Of a DNA stretch of 64,000 nucleotides, positions 23,667 to 34,364 are shown in pieces. Made by a program: the position numbers and the translations under genes. Source of the DNA: Nautilus pompilius (Eukaryota; Mollusca; Cephalopoda; Nautilida; Nautilidae); the NCBI GenBank assembly GCA_018389105.1, contig JACATO010000969.1, forward strand, positions 23,501-87,500, read 5' to 3'. Within the stretch, counting starts at the first letter, position 1; every line of letters begins with the position of its first letter. Below the pieces are notes generated by a model. That model ran no database searches. It was given only the letters and a program-made list of their open reading frames with translations, and had not been told where the DNA came from.

Positions 23667-24172
23667 ATGTCGGAAATTGAAAGTATTCGAGATCATAAAT
23701 TTAGAAGTGCTCGCGGAACAGCGGTCCAAAGCTATAGGAGCGCGAGCAGTGTTAGGGTTGTTTCCTGCGTGACGGACGCAGCAGGACTCTCGGCCGCGAC
23801 TGCTGCGAATCTGAGCTCGCAGCCAAGATGCCGCCACCGCGAACAGGAGGAGCGAAGACTTGCAGCCAACAGGGAGAGAAGAACCGCTGCCTTCAAAACA
23901 AGAGGCTGAAGGCCTCCTGGCGGTACCAGATGCTTCGGAATCGGAAAAACTGGATTCGGTCTCGCCGTTCTGCTAAGTGCCAGCGAAAAAAAGCTGCTCA
24001 ACGAGCTGAAAATGAATCGAAAAACTTGAGTGCGATGTTGGTGGAAGATGAGGGTACAGAACTCGGTAGCGGTGCGGTGCGTCTAGATTGACTGCGGCGA
24101 CTGAGTCTAACACGGCCAAGGGACAGCAGCGGCCGAGGCCAACGGTCAGAGACCGGAGAGGCGGCGGTGGGC
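23667..24172 (+). pseudogene. Arg/Ala/Glu-rich coding-like block, possibly a mobile-element relic
   Basis: I do not recognise a gene. Two overlapping ATG frames (23667-23909 and 23828-24091) and the third frame are all open around 23830-23960. The first frame ends in a run containing REQEERRLAANRERRTAAF; the second contains RNRKNWIRSRRSAKCQRKK and AAQRAENESKN; after its stop another frame continues with TAATESNTAKGQQR. Charged Arg/Ala/Glu repeats of this style, split across frames, look like one repetitive basic region broken by frameshifts. Such regions occur near the N-terminus of some Helitron-type transposon proteins, but no helicase, Rep or polymerase motif is visible to confirm that. 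It also resembles a bZIP or bHLH basic region superficially, without the following zipper or helices. GC-rich chance is a third option. Confidence 0.25.
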
Positions 24173-25933
24173 TGACCCCTAGGGCGACCGGTTGGCTCGG
24201 GCGGGAATCACAAATAAGCAACTGAAAACAAAGGCTCATGACATGAAAAACAATGAGGGTAAACGCTATTTCTGAGCTACAAGCTAGAGAGAGAAAGAAC
24301 AAAGGGGGCGATTACTGTTATCGTGGAAAACCGCGAGAGAAACGAAAGCTCTGAATGTAGTGCTACCCGCTCACAACGTAGAATAATAACCGGCTGCCAG
24401 ACTGCAGTTAGAGCATAGCTACAAAACACGAAATTAAATGAGGCGAGCAAATCTGCACTAATCGTATAGATAAGAGCGGAATTTCGACACCAGAGCTGTT
24501 CAGATCGAAAAAGCACAAGTGTGTCGAACGACTCCCCAATTTTATGCAAGGCCACCGGAGTGAGGTCAAACATGCGTATCAAAGTCCGTCCTCTCGCATG
24601 TCGAGTCCCCACCCCCCCCGTCCTCGATTCGACCAATCATCTCTAAAATAGAATCTCAATTTGCAATTAAAAAAACAACAACAAAACAAACGGAATTCTG
24701 TTAATAATTAGAGTTAATTTGGTCAGTGACGAACTCGATTTTGTTTATTTGTTTGAGTAACTAATCGGTATAATTCAGTGTGTGGACTCTTCTGTTGCGA
24801 AGATTACAAACTACTACTTCCTGTTCGTCATAGTCGGCAGATCGCTGTACAGTGATACGTCTGCGCGTCGATTATGACGTCACAATTTGAAAAAAAAAAT
24901 AATCATTAAAACAAAATGTCAATCGTTAAAGAATTTTTATTAGAATACGGATTTAATAATCATTACACCACATTCTTACACGAATAATTTGTTTATGTTT
25001 TTGTACGTTGTGTACAAACAGAAATGCTCTTATATCCGCACCTGAAGGGTGCGGGAGTAAAAGGTAGTCAAGATCTTTTGGTCGCCTCCAAGAAACTGCA
25101 AGTGTTCACCTAATCTACCACACGACCAGCTCCCATTATCGCCCACCCTGTTGGTTGTGTGGTGCACGGAAAATATGGAACTGTTACGTCTATCTGTCCT
25201 TTACAGGTCCTTCTTAACTCGGCAAATCGCAGCCCAGGCTGATCGGGAACTCCGCCACGAGATCCAACAACAATGGTGGGGAAAGAATCTGCTCTGTGAG
25301 TAAATAGAAGAGAAAAAAAAAAAAACTTTCCTACACACATTTGAGCTGTGAAGAAGAAACAGCGACCAGGTGGTTTGGCTGAACTTTTGCCATCCGAGAA
25401 CCTGTTGCTTTAGGTGGTCACCAATACTCGCAATGACCAGATTCTATGCAGCTTGGCTTCGCTGTTTTGGTCCGGCGTTGTTTCAAGGTCGTGCCACCCG
25501 TACGCCAAGCATATGCGGAACATTTCGGAAATCTGAATGTCAACTTCGCACGGAAACCATGTTAAGTTCTTTTTCCTTGTTATTTAGACTTTGGCACAGA
25601 TGCCGCATGTGCCGGAAAAACGAATACATTAATAAATTAAGAGCGAAGTAGATCGAACAACCGCTTACTTATCGGAATTGAGCCAATAATTTATTCGCTG
25701 GAGCGCCTATGTTTTGTGTTAGTAAAAGTGCAGAAGTGAGGCAAACCAGGAGTTCTCCCTGGCGGCCACGTGCTGGAACTAAAACATGGCCATGACGTCA
25801 GAGTTCGACGTCATCGCGGCTCTTTGTCGGCGCCTGCAGAAAGTTCTAGTCAACAGCTATCTTCCTCCATCGCTTTACAATTTATTCACCGACTCTAATT
25901 CATGGCTGGTTGGTGCATCACCAAAATGATATA
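24173..25933. other. Unique noncoding DNA, no gene seen
   Basis: It has isolated TGACGTCA sites at 24875-24882 and 25793-25800. A 93-codon plus-strand frame (25370-25651) shows no recognisable domain. Confidence 0.4.
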
Positions 25934-25953
25934 GTAACTCGCATTGGCGCTTT
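25934..25953 (+). promoter_or_regulatory. Dispersed motif, copy 4
   Basis: GTAACTCGCATTGGCGCT matches the motif family (ACTCGYATTGRCRCT) with mostly transition differences. Function unknown. Confidence 0.3.
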
Positions 25954-28357
25954 AAAAAAAAAATAATAATGATGTTTTCCTGGTGTCATTTGTTGCGATG
26001 ATTAGTTTCTTAAAGGGAAGAATTCCTCTTGAAGCTGATGTAGTCCAAGTTTACACAACAATGGATATGAAAAGGTTGTAAGTTCCATATGAGTGCGATG
26101 TCAGAATGGTCTTTTATGTGTCAGTCAACGGAGAAAAGACAAAACGTTGTACAGCATAAAAACAACAACAACATTAAATAAATATGCTAAAAGGAGCTTA
26201 CTGAAAATTTAAATTTGCGGAAACGATGTAATTAAACTCTCGCAGATAATAAATCTAGTTGCGTGTTCCAAAGTCGTGAAAAGATAGCGAAAAAGTTTGA
26301 AGGTGAGGGGCCGGTTACGAGAAAAACGCGAGTTATGGGGGCTGGAGAGGCGAAGAAAAATAGCGAATTTTGAAATTATTATTATTATTATTTTATTTTT
26401 TTTTCTTCGTTTTTTTTTAAAATCCGGTAGCGATGATGCTCCTAAACCCATTCTCCTTCCCCTGGCTCACCCAGGCGTTTCCTTTCATCCCCCCCCGTTC
26501 TAAGCGAGTTAAGTTCCTTTCCTCGTTCCCCGCAGCCTTCTGACTGTCACGTCCGCGGTCCCTGCGCTGTAAAGTGCAGTAGTTCACTGGTTGCCAATTA
26601 GAAATAGAAAAAAAAACCTCTTTTAACAACTGCGTTCGTGGTATAGACGGAAACTAGCGCGATATACCGCGGTGGGTGGGTGGGTGAGACACACGAAGGG
26701 TGTGTCCGTCCCAGCAGCAATTCTAAAGGTCGGGTCTGCACCGAGCACGCCCTTTCCCATCATAACCATCTTTGGGGAGGAGTGGTTAGTTAGGGTTCTC
26801 GCCTAACCTATTACATTTGCAGGACTTAAAAAGTTTTTTTTTTTCTATTTTATTTCGTTTGCCCAGTTTGCTAAAGCCGAAATCATCTCGGGTTGTGCCA
26901 GCACCCATCCGCAGAGGGAGAGAGAGGGTTCTGTCTTCTCTCCCCGTATCGCGGGGTATGGACCATTCGCCGGCGAGCGCACCTGCTGCATAAGGTACGG
27001 TGTTGGACAAGAACAAGTGGGGCGCCATCCATTTAAAACTTCTTACCAATAAATTAACTAGGAAAAGCGTTCGATCCCAACATCCAGCAGTACCTCTGGT
27101 GCCAAAGGCTGCGGCAGCTGACCATTTATATCTAAGAAACAAAAACCGGAACAGCCTCTTTAACCGTCCTCTGGAACGAGTTTTTGGAAATCAAAAAAAA
27201 AAAAAATAAATAAATAAATAAATAAAAAGACATTCAAGTTTTCTTCTTTTGTATTTCAATGGCAGGCAGGGTCTCTCTCTCTCTCTTCTCTCTCTCTCTC
27301 CTCCCCTTTAACCGACGAGCCAGGTTTTAGTACGTTAATGCAGTGCAAACGCCAATAGGGACGAACGACCCCTCTTCGCGTTTACAATCAAAAAGCCAAC
27401 GATTAGCGGTATTTGAGTCGAGGTGCGCGTGCGCCTCCTTGCAGTACCCCCTACCGGGCGTCACCGGTGACGTCACGAACTCCGGACTCTGTTCGGCTAA
27501 CCCCAGCGCTCGATACTGAACGCCGGGCTGAATCTAGAGTGGAGCGCGGGCTGGCCGCCACTCACCGCTTTTGACTCTGAGGAAAGAACGGTCTCGGGTT
27601 TATAAATATTACACCTGCTACAATAAACACCAGCTACGTGTTTACGCACGGCTGAGAGAATTTCCCTCGGCATCTGATCTTAGCGAGGAAAAAAAAGGGA
27701 GCCCGCGTCTGTGAACAGAGAGGAAGACTCCATCCCGCATCGACGAGCACTTGCGAGAGTTGGAGCCCTTTGGCGTGGAACCAGGTGTTCTGTCTCTTCA
27801 CCCGCTCCCGACTCACGCGCAGGGCCGCGACTCGTTGCGTCGTCAGCCTGCTTACTAGTGTTCTGGATCTGAGATCTCGGCCGGGATAAGCATCCACCGC
27901 TGTATCTACCGTAGGAACCGAGCCAATCTACTCATCCGAATGGCAGCTGAACAGGTCCACTTACTAAGATATCTTGGCACTCCGGCCTCCACTTAACTCT
28001 ACGGGCGCTGTGCCTGACTGACGCCTCCAGTCATTGATCTTCCTTCTTTACCAAAAATTACTGTATCTCAATCAGGAACTTGAAATCTTGGTTATCTAAA
28101 CTTTTAATCAGCCTGTATCCATCATGGCCCCGATATTTACACAGGACACCCGAATAGGGTTGTTTTTTTAAAATTAAATGTTACAGGAAATAATAATCGT
28201 GCGTAGCTTCTTATACTAAGAGTCTGTTGATATCACGATAAAAAACAGGGAATAGTAAAACCAGTTTGTTCCGGATCTGGAATTTTTTTTGTTTTCCATT
28301 ACTTTTCATCATCTATCAATTGTTACGTTACAAACATATTCGCGCTTGCGCGTGCAG
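25954..28357. other. Unique noncoding DNA, no gene seen
   Basis: It contains (TTA)n and T runs at 26373-26420, an AAAT run at 27204-27226, a CT tract at 27270-27303 and an isolated TGACGTCA at 27468-27475. Frames up to 118 codons occur on both strands (for example 26786-27142 minus) without recognisable features. Confidence 0.4.
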
Positions 28358-28371
28358 ACAGACAAACACAC

Positions 28372-29015
28372 CGCACACAGGTATACAGACAGGCACACAC
28401 ACCACACACAGGTATACAGACAGGCACACACCACACACAGGTATACAGACAGGCACACACACCACACACAGGTATACAGACAGGCACACACACCACACAC
28501 AGGTATGCAGACAGTCCCACACACCACACACAGGTATACAGACAGGCACACACACCACACACAGGTATACAGACAGTCCCACACACCACACACAGGTATA
28601 CAGACAGGCACACACACCACACACAGGTGTACAGACAGGCACACACACCACACACAGGTATACAGACAGGCACACACACCACACACAGGTATACAGACAG
28701 TCCCACACAACACACACAGGTATACAGACAGACCCACACACCACACACAGGTATACAGACAGGCACACACACCACACACAGGTGTACAGACAGGCACACA
28801 CACCACACACAGGTATACAGACAGGCACACACACCACACACAGGTATACAGACAGGCACACACACCACACACAGGTATACAGACAGGCACACACACCACA
28901 CACACAGGTATACAGACAGGCACACACACCACACACAGGTATACAGACAGACCCACACACCACACACAGGTGTACAGACAGGCACACACACCTCACACAG
29001 GTATGCAGACAGATG
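28372..29015. repeat. 31-bp CA-rich satellite, about 21 copies
   Basis: The unit begins GGTATACAGACAGGCACACA and ends in CACCACACACA; most are 31 bp, with one 29-bp and one 33-bp variant. Variants are marked by GG, GTCCC or GACCC after ACAGACA and by GTATAC, GTGTAC or GTATGC at the start. Because 31 is not a multiple of three, every unit steps to the next frame, so long Thr/His/Tyr or Val/Cys frames appear in several phases on both strands. These are not proteins. Confidence 0.95.
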
Positions 29016-29460
29016 CACGCATGCTCACTCGCGTAAAAGAGAAAAGAATAAAAGAAAACAAACAAAATTTAGTTTACTAAATACTTATTACGCCATCTTT
29101 GTTTCTATCGTAACTTATTCCGTTTTTTGTTCTTATGATTTAACCAAGTTCACTCGTTGCAGCTGTTACATAAAAACAAAAGCAAAGTAAACAGAACCGC
29201 GTTCCTCCTCCTCTCTGACATTTAACGTTGCAGCACGTGTACTCACCGTACCTAACCTTCTGCGTGAGGACGGCTGCACACGTTACAAAGAAACCATTTA
29301 CCGTTAATCCATGTAGCAACATTTTTCTTTTCACCTTGAATCTATTCTCTTTCAATCCACATTTATACACCTGAAAGGTGACACAGCAACCAAATCTAAA
29401 GAGTAATTAGGTATATTTAGATGTTTTTAAAATAATTTTAAATATATTTTTTTCATTTTA
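29016..29460. other. Unique noncoding DNA, no gene seen
   Basis: AT-rich with no supported feature. Confidence 0.5.
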
Positions 29461-29525
29461 TCTCCCCCTGTACTGACGTCATCTCTTTCTGTCTCTGTAC
29501 CAACATCATCTCTCTCTGCACTAAT

Positions 29526-29561
<36 letters not shown>

Positions 29562-29831
29562 CTGACGTCATCTCTTTCTGTTCTCTGTACCACCAACATC
29601 ATCTCTCTCTGCACTAATGTTCTCTCTCTCTGTCTTGACGTCACCTCTCCATCTCTCTCTCTGTACTGACCTCAATCTCTCTCCCTCTCTGTCTTGACGT
29701 CACCTCTCCATCTCTCTCTCACTCTGTACTGACGTCATCTCTTTCTGTCTCTGTACCAACATCATCTCTCTCTGCACTAATGTCGTCTCTCTCTCTCTCT
29801 CTCTCTCTCTCTACTGACATCATCTCTCTTT
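29461..29831 (+). repeat. CRE satellite array 2
   Basis: CT-rich tandem repeat in which CTGTACTGACGTCATCTCT alternates with diverged boxes (TACCAACATCATC, GCACTAATGTT, CTTGACGTCACC). It shares GTACTGACGTCA with arrays 1 and 4 but is more degenerate, with only about five perfect palindromes. Confidence 0.9.
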
Positions 29832-30638
29832 CGAGACGGAAAGTCGTACCTCAGAAACCCGCCCCCTCCCGCGAGTAATTCGGTTAACAGGACTAGAGAT
29901 AAGATGGCCGCATCCCGAAATCTTTCGAGCATCTCTACACTTCTCTCGTATACCGAAGATGTTTAGTGGTTTATTGCTTACGGTGACGTTCAGTGTATAG
30001 CCGCCAGGGAGCGGTGGTGGTGGTGGTGTGTCTGTGGTGGGGGGGGGGGGTTAGAGAAAGAACGTATGGCTGACCGTCACTGCTTAACTCCCTTCATCTC
30101 CAGCGTGTTATCTAGAACACTGCAACGACTAGAGAAATAACGCATTTCATCACTACCATAAAATAACGTGTAGTTATTAACGCCGTCGTTCTCTCACCGC
30201 ACTCCTCCTCAAATTCTCTCCGAGTTCATTATCCAAAGTTATCTATAGGATGTTATAAAGTTATTTTGGATAGTTTTCAGTGTTCAATGGCTATTTGACT
30301 TCATAAGATAGACTGTTTCAAACCCATAAGCTTAGATAGTTTTGGGCAATGAAGCGATGAATCCTGTAATTCTGCAAAGCTGCCATCCTCAGCGATACTC
30401 CCATTTGCCAATGCCTCGAACGCATTCCCCAGCTGTCGGGGTGGGGCACGACACGACCGATATCCGGTTTAATGATGCAGCCTCGCTTTCGGAATTTTAC
30501 AAACTGCCTAAAAAGGAAATGCTCAATTCTTGTGAGGCGCAGTGCAGTGATTTCCATCGACTTCTTGAAGAAGCTTCTCCAACAGCTGCAGTGATCTCCC
30601 GACTGGTGCTTGCTTTACCAAAGCATTTTTTTTTTCCA
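29832..30638. other. Unique DNA next to a candidate exon
   Basis: A GGT repeat and G10 run (30012-30050) has G-quadruplex potential. Frames on both strands between 30318 and 30683 overlap fully (plus 30342-30683, minus 30318-30557). Neither has recognisable features, so I call neither. Confidence 0.35.
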
Positions 30639-30890
30639 TTAACCGAATTTTGTTTCTTTAAACTTCTTCATCCAAACTCCTAATGGACTTGTGGGATTCT
30701 TGCTGTAAAATTCCCTAAACTTTCGCTTCGCTGCAATAACCGACTTCAGTTCAGCAACCCGCGAGATGCGGGTGATCTTCTTCTCCAACCGCCGCCATTT
30801 TGGCTTCACAAAAGTCTGAAGAACAAAAAACAGTATTAAGTTTGCGATCCGATTTATCGTCGTTTGTTTTACCTTACGCGGCCACGAAGA
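30639..30890 (-). CDS. Candidate Lys/Arg-rich terminal coding exon, unknown protein
   Basis: On the minus strand a frame is open for 84 codons from just after a stop at 30893 to the stop at 30641. It has no in-frame ATG, so it would need an upstream exon. At 30816-30817 a strong acceptor (TGTTTTTTGTTCTTCAG) precedes 58 codons rich in Lys and Arg, beginning TFVKPKWRRLEKK and ending GVWMKKFKETKFG. A donor-like AAG|GTAAAA lies 57 bp upstream (GT at 30871-30872). That distance is a multiple of three, so spliced and unspliced forms keep the same frame; 57 bp would be an unusually short intron. I recognise no family. YY1-like AAAATGGCGGC overlaps the exon and AAAATGGCGAAC lies at about 30953 on the plus strand, which hints at promoter activity here. 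Chance remains quite possible. Confidence 0.25.
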   Translation of the reverse strand, partial: SSWPRKVKQTTINRIANLILFFVLQTFVKPKWRRLEKKITRISRVAELKSVIAAKRKFREFYSKNPTSPLGVWMKKFKETKFG

Positions 30891-32220
30891 TTAAGAATCT
30901 CATAGAAGACTTTATAGACCCTGCACGTGAACTTTGCCGGTGAGCATCTTCAAAATGGCGAACATTGTCTTTACTTTTAACAATCGTCTGCTGAAACAGT
31001 TAATCCAAGCGTGACGATAAAAGGCCACAACATTAAGCAATATACCAAATCTTTTGTTTAAAATATATGAAAGAACAGCAAAAAGGAAATTGTTTTATGT
31101 GCTTAAAGCTCTCGGTTATATTCTAAAGAGATATTAAGTAAATTACCGTTATCCTTTATAAAGATGAATATTCCGTTGTTTGAATTTTAAATTAAAAAAT
31201 ACGAACAAAAGCAAAGAGGGCAACAATAATAGTGACAATAAAACAATAAGGATAAAACAGGTCGAATAATATAGCAATAAAAATCGCATGATATATCCAC
31301 GGTAGTCTTTATCGGACGTCCAGAAAAGTGAGACTAGTCTTGTCTGATGTACTACTTACATATACATTTTTGTTATACTAAAGATTCTTTAAAGTTTGTG
31401 GTTATATATAAGCCAAAAGGTCTTTCCGCCCAGCTGAACTAACTGAAGCCAAGTCGCCCTCTGGTTTGGTTTATGTATGTATTTTCGCTCTTTCACTAAA
31501 GGAAATAAAACGCGTATGATAATCTAAGTTTTATTGATAGGAGCCATCGCCAACAGGTGCGAGAAGAGAATAAACCATCGGGTCGGCACTTAAAATAACT
31601 GAACGATTGCAGCGGACAGGAAGTTATCGTTACTCGTTTTTAAGTCACTGACGATTAGAAATGAGTTCAGCGATTACACGATCGAGTTACTCAAGATTTT
31701 TTTTTTTTTTAATGATGCGAAGTGTAATGTGTTCCACCCATTCATCGTTGCATTTATTTTTATCTAACCGAACTGGAATCCAGGGTGATTTCTCATTATG
31801 CCCCCCCCCCTGGTATTAGCAATCGTAGACAATTGGGAACATCTTTCCTTGTCTATACGTTCAGATCTCTTCATAACCATTATGAAAATCTGCCAGGTCG
31901 TCTCTTAAGAGTGTAAAATTTCCCTACACGTGCTTTGTACACTCCACCGTTAAATGCCCAAGCGCCATATTACACCAGTAACTCAAAAATTTGTAAATAT
32001 CCTGCCTATGGCAATGCCGAGCCTTCGCGTCACAGTCTAACCAAGATCTTATACGAGAGCTACAATGTTTCTTTAGATTTATAACTGAGCACTATTCCTA
32101 GAAATGTGTTAACTTAAGTTGCGGCTGAAATTACTATCGGTAAAAATCGGTCGTATTGAACTGGAACAAAAAAAAAGGGGTTTTGGTATTGCATTTTCCC
32201 GTGTAGGCACGACGAGCTTG
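30891..32220. other. Unique AT-rich noncoding DNA
   Basis: It includes a T run at 31697-31710, a C run at 31801-31810 and a loose run of CAA/TAA words at 31220-31260. No exon or site cluster could be supported. Confidence 0.45.
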
Positions 32221-32235
32221 GTGACCAATGCGAGT
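32221..32235 (-). promoter_or_regulatory. Dispersed motif, copy 5
   Basis: On the minus strand ACTCGCATTGGTCAC matches the family consensus ACTCGYATTGRCAC with one extra T. Confidence 0.25.
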
Positions 32236-32300
32236 AGAAATCGTAACGCCGAAAAAAAAAGTGCATTTAGCCCACCGACAACAGAGTGGTCCGCTCTTTA

Positions 32301-32410
32301 CCATCTTGCACATCTATGACGCAGATCCAAAGGTCAGTCACCATCTTGCACATCTATGACGCAGATCCAAAGGTCAGTCACCATCTTGCACAACCATGAC
32401 GCACAACGCT
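32301..32410 (+). repeat. Second 40-bp satellite, about 2.7 copies
   Basis: Two identical 40-bp units (32301-32340, 32341-32380) and a partial third. Each holds CTTGCACATCTATGACGCA followed by GATCCAAAGGTCAGTCAC. Period and the TGCACA-CTATGACGCA core match the array at 4261-4640, while the rest of the unit differs. Confidence 0.9.
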
Positions 32411-34350
32411 ATGCGCAATCACGATGCGCCTCGCATAAATCTTGTTTGGGCTGTTCTCGGAATGAGTGAAGACGCTCAGCTTACTCAGGTTTATGATGGA
32501 GACGAGTTGCGCAAAAAAAAAAAAAAACGTTTTAAGTTGTTATTGAGTAAGGAAAACCACGATAATTGATAAATAAACTTCAGTTTTCCTCCACGAGCGA
32601 ATCTTTAGCAGGGGCCATCTCGGATGTTATTCAAACCCTTCTGCGAGGTTTGAAAACAACGGCGAGCGACAGGAGCCAGCCCCGCCAACTCCTTCCTCCG
32701 TCTCCCCATCAAAAGCCTTATTAAGAAATATCAATTGACATGCAATTAGCTCGAACAGCTAGCGAAATGATAGAATAACCCCTCTCTCTCTCTCTCTTCT
32801 CGCTGCCCCGCCGCCCGGTCGCCCGCCATAACAAAAAGTCCCCCTTTTTGAATCACACGACCATAATAATTGCAGGATTCTGCCGTTCGCCCGGCGTACG
32901 TACGTAGTCACCCGCTAATCCGTCGTCGCCTTGTTAGTGCGATAGCTCGTCTCCCCCCCCCTCTCCTCCTCCTCTCCACGCCTTTTCCCGTTCCCGGATC
33001 TTTTCAATGCAAGATGAATTGAATCCTCGGCTCCGATCCTTACCCTCGGGGCAGCTGGTTCTCTGCGCGCGTGTGTGTGTTTGGAATTTGCCCGCGAGGC
33101 CGATCACCTCCCCATCGCCGTCCCTTTTACAGATAATGCAATTTAATAGACGTGGCTTCAAATGGGCATCGGTTTGGTTTGGTATCCTTTATAGGAATCG
33201 TTTTGTGGCGCTCAGAGACTATTTATTCCCCCGGTCCGTCCCCTCCCCAGAGCCCCGACGGATACAAAACGAAAACAAAGGATCTTCTGCTCTCTTAAAG
33301 TAACTGATGCAAGAAACAACCAGGGGCGAATAACGATTTCATCTGATCCTTCGAGACGAAGAACGGACCCTTTAATCTTTCCTCTTCCGTTCGCCTTGTT
33401 TAATATTAATAACACTAATAATAATTTATATTAAACAGAAGTCGGTTTGCTCGGACGAAGGAAGGAGGGGCCGAGGTACCCGGCGTTTTGCCAACTTAAC
33501 CCAAAAAAGCCCCTGAAGGGCTGTTCGTCTTTTCGGAAATTCGCCAGTTAATTTATCTAATTGCGAATTCACACTTGTTTACCTATTTACCCCGCTGCGA
33601 CTTACCTTGGCCAGGTGAGAAACGAGCGACCACGCGTGGCTTGTTTTCGGTCGTTTACGCCTGACATTTATCTTAAGAGAAGTAGTCCCCACTCGGCCAA
33701 CCGACCTCGTCACCGCCCGAAACCGCATTAATCCGCGTCCAGTTTCAGCGGCGCATCATCTCGTTCGCGGTGCGGGAAACGACAGTGGGATTGGATGGCT
33801 TTTTTGGTTGGGGGGGGGCTTTGATTGACAGCCGGGAAGAGGTCAGTTGAGGCGGAAAGAGTTAGTTAATCGTTTCGGTAATTTATATAAACCCTTTTTC
33901 TTTCTCTCTCTCTCTCCCGTCGTTTCATCTTGGTTTCGGATTGAATCAGATGTCTTTCCACGAAATTCCGACGCCTTTGCTCGACGTGCAAAACGATGGA
34001 GGAAGAGCTGGCGTGCTGCCTGCTGAGCAGCAGTCGTCGACTCTATTGCGAGCTCCACTCGTCGAAGCGGATGCCGAACGTCCGCTGCCCTAAGACGCAA
34101 AGCTCGAAAGCACCACGCGAGATAGTCCAAGAACCTTACGCTCACGGGCGCCTTCGACAACAACGGCTGTCTTTCCCCATCACCTGCTGCCCATCTACCC
34201 CACTTCTACCATCCTCGAGTTTCTAAATACTGCAGCGTTTTTACACAGAAACTAACCGCGACACCTATTGCCCAGTTAGTGGTTTGGGGTTATTATGTCC
34301 GTCTGAGAGTTGGAGTGACGCTTGGAAACCCGTCAAATAAGATAGAGATG
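32411..34350. other. Unique DNA, candidate control elements
   Basis: The part from 32580 to 33200 is poor in microsatellites and holds homeodomain-like words (CAATTGACATGCAATTAGC at 32730-32750, AATAATTGC near 32866), a 7-bp hairpin CAAAAAG/CTTTTTG (32832-32850) and the palindrome TACGTACGTA near 32898. A frame at 33007-33303 crosses an acceptor-like CCCTTTTACAG but has no recognisable domain. From 33301 on I see only a CT run (33902-33916), a G run at 33811 and overlapping opposed frames at 33843-34226. Confidence 0.35.
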
Positions 34351-34364
34351 GTTGCCATGGTAGC
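34351..34364 (+). promoter_or_regulatory. RFX-type X-box
   Basis: GTTGCCATGGTAGC matches the canonical X-box GTTGCCATGGYAAC at 13 of 14 positions. It is the second such site in the window after 17769. Confidence 0.35.

Noticed and set aside
23828..24091. bZIP or bHLH basic region
   Set aside because: RNRKNWIRSRRSAK and RRLAANRERR resemble basic regions, but the spacing is off by one and there is no leucine zipper or helix-loop-helix after them.
28266..29190. Long frames of 187-263 codons on both strands
   Set aside because: They are translations of a 31-bp CA-rich satellite, open in several phases on both strands.
30342..30683. 113-codon plus-strand frame overlapping the candidate minus-strand exon
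   Set aside because: It has no recognisable domain and its end lies in a T run. The opposite strand has the better splice signal.
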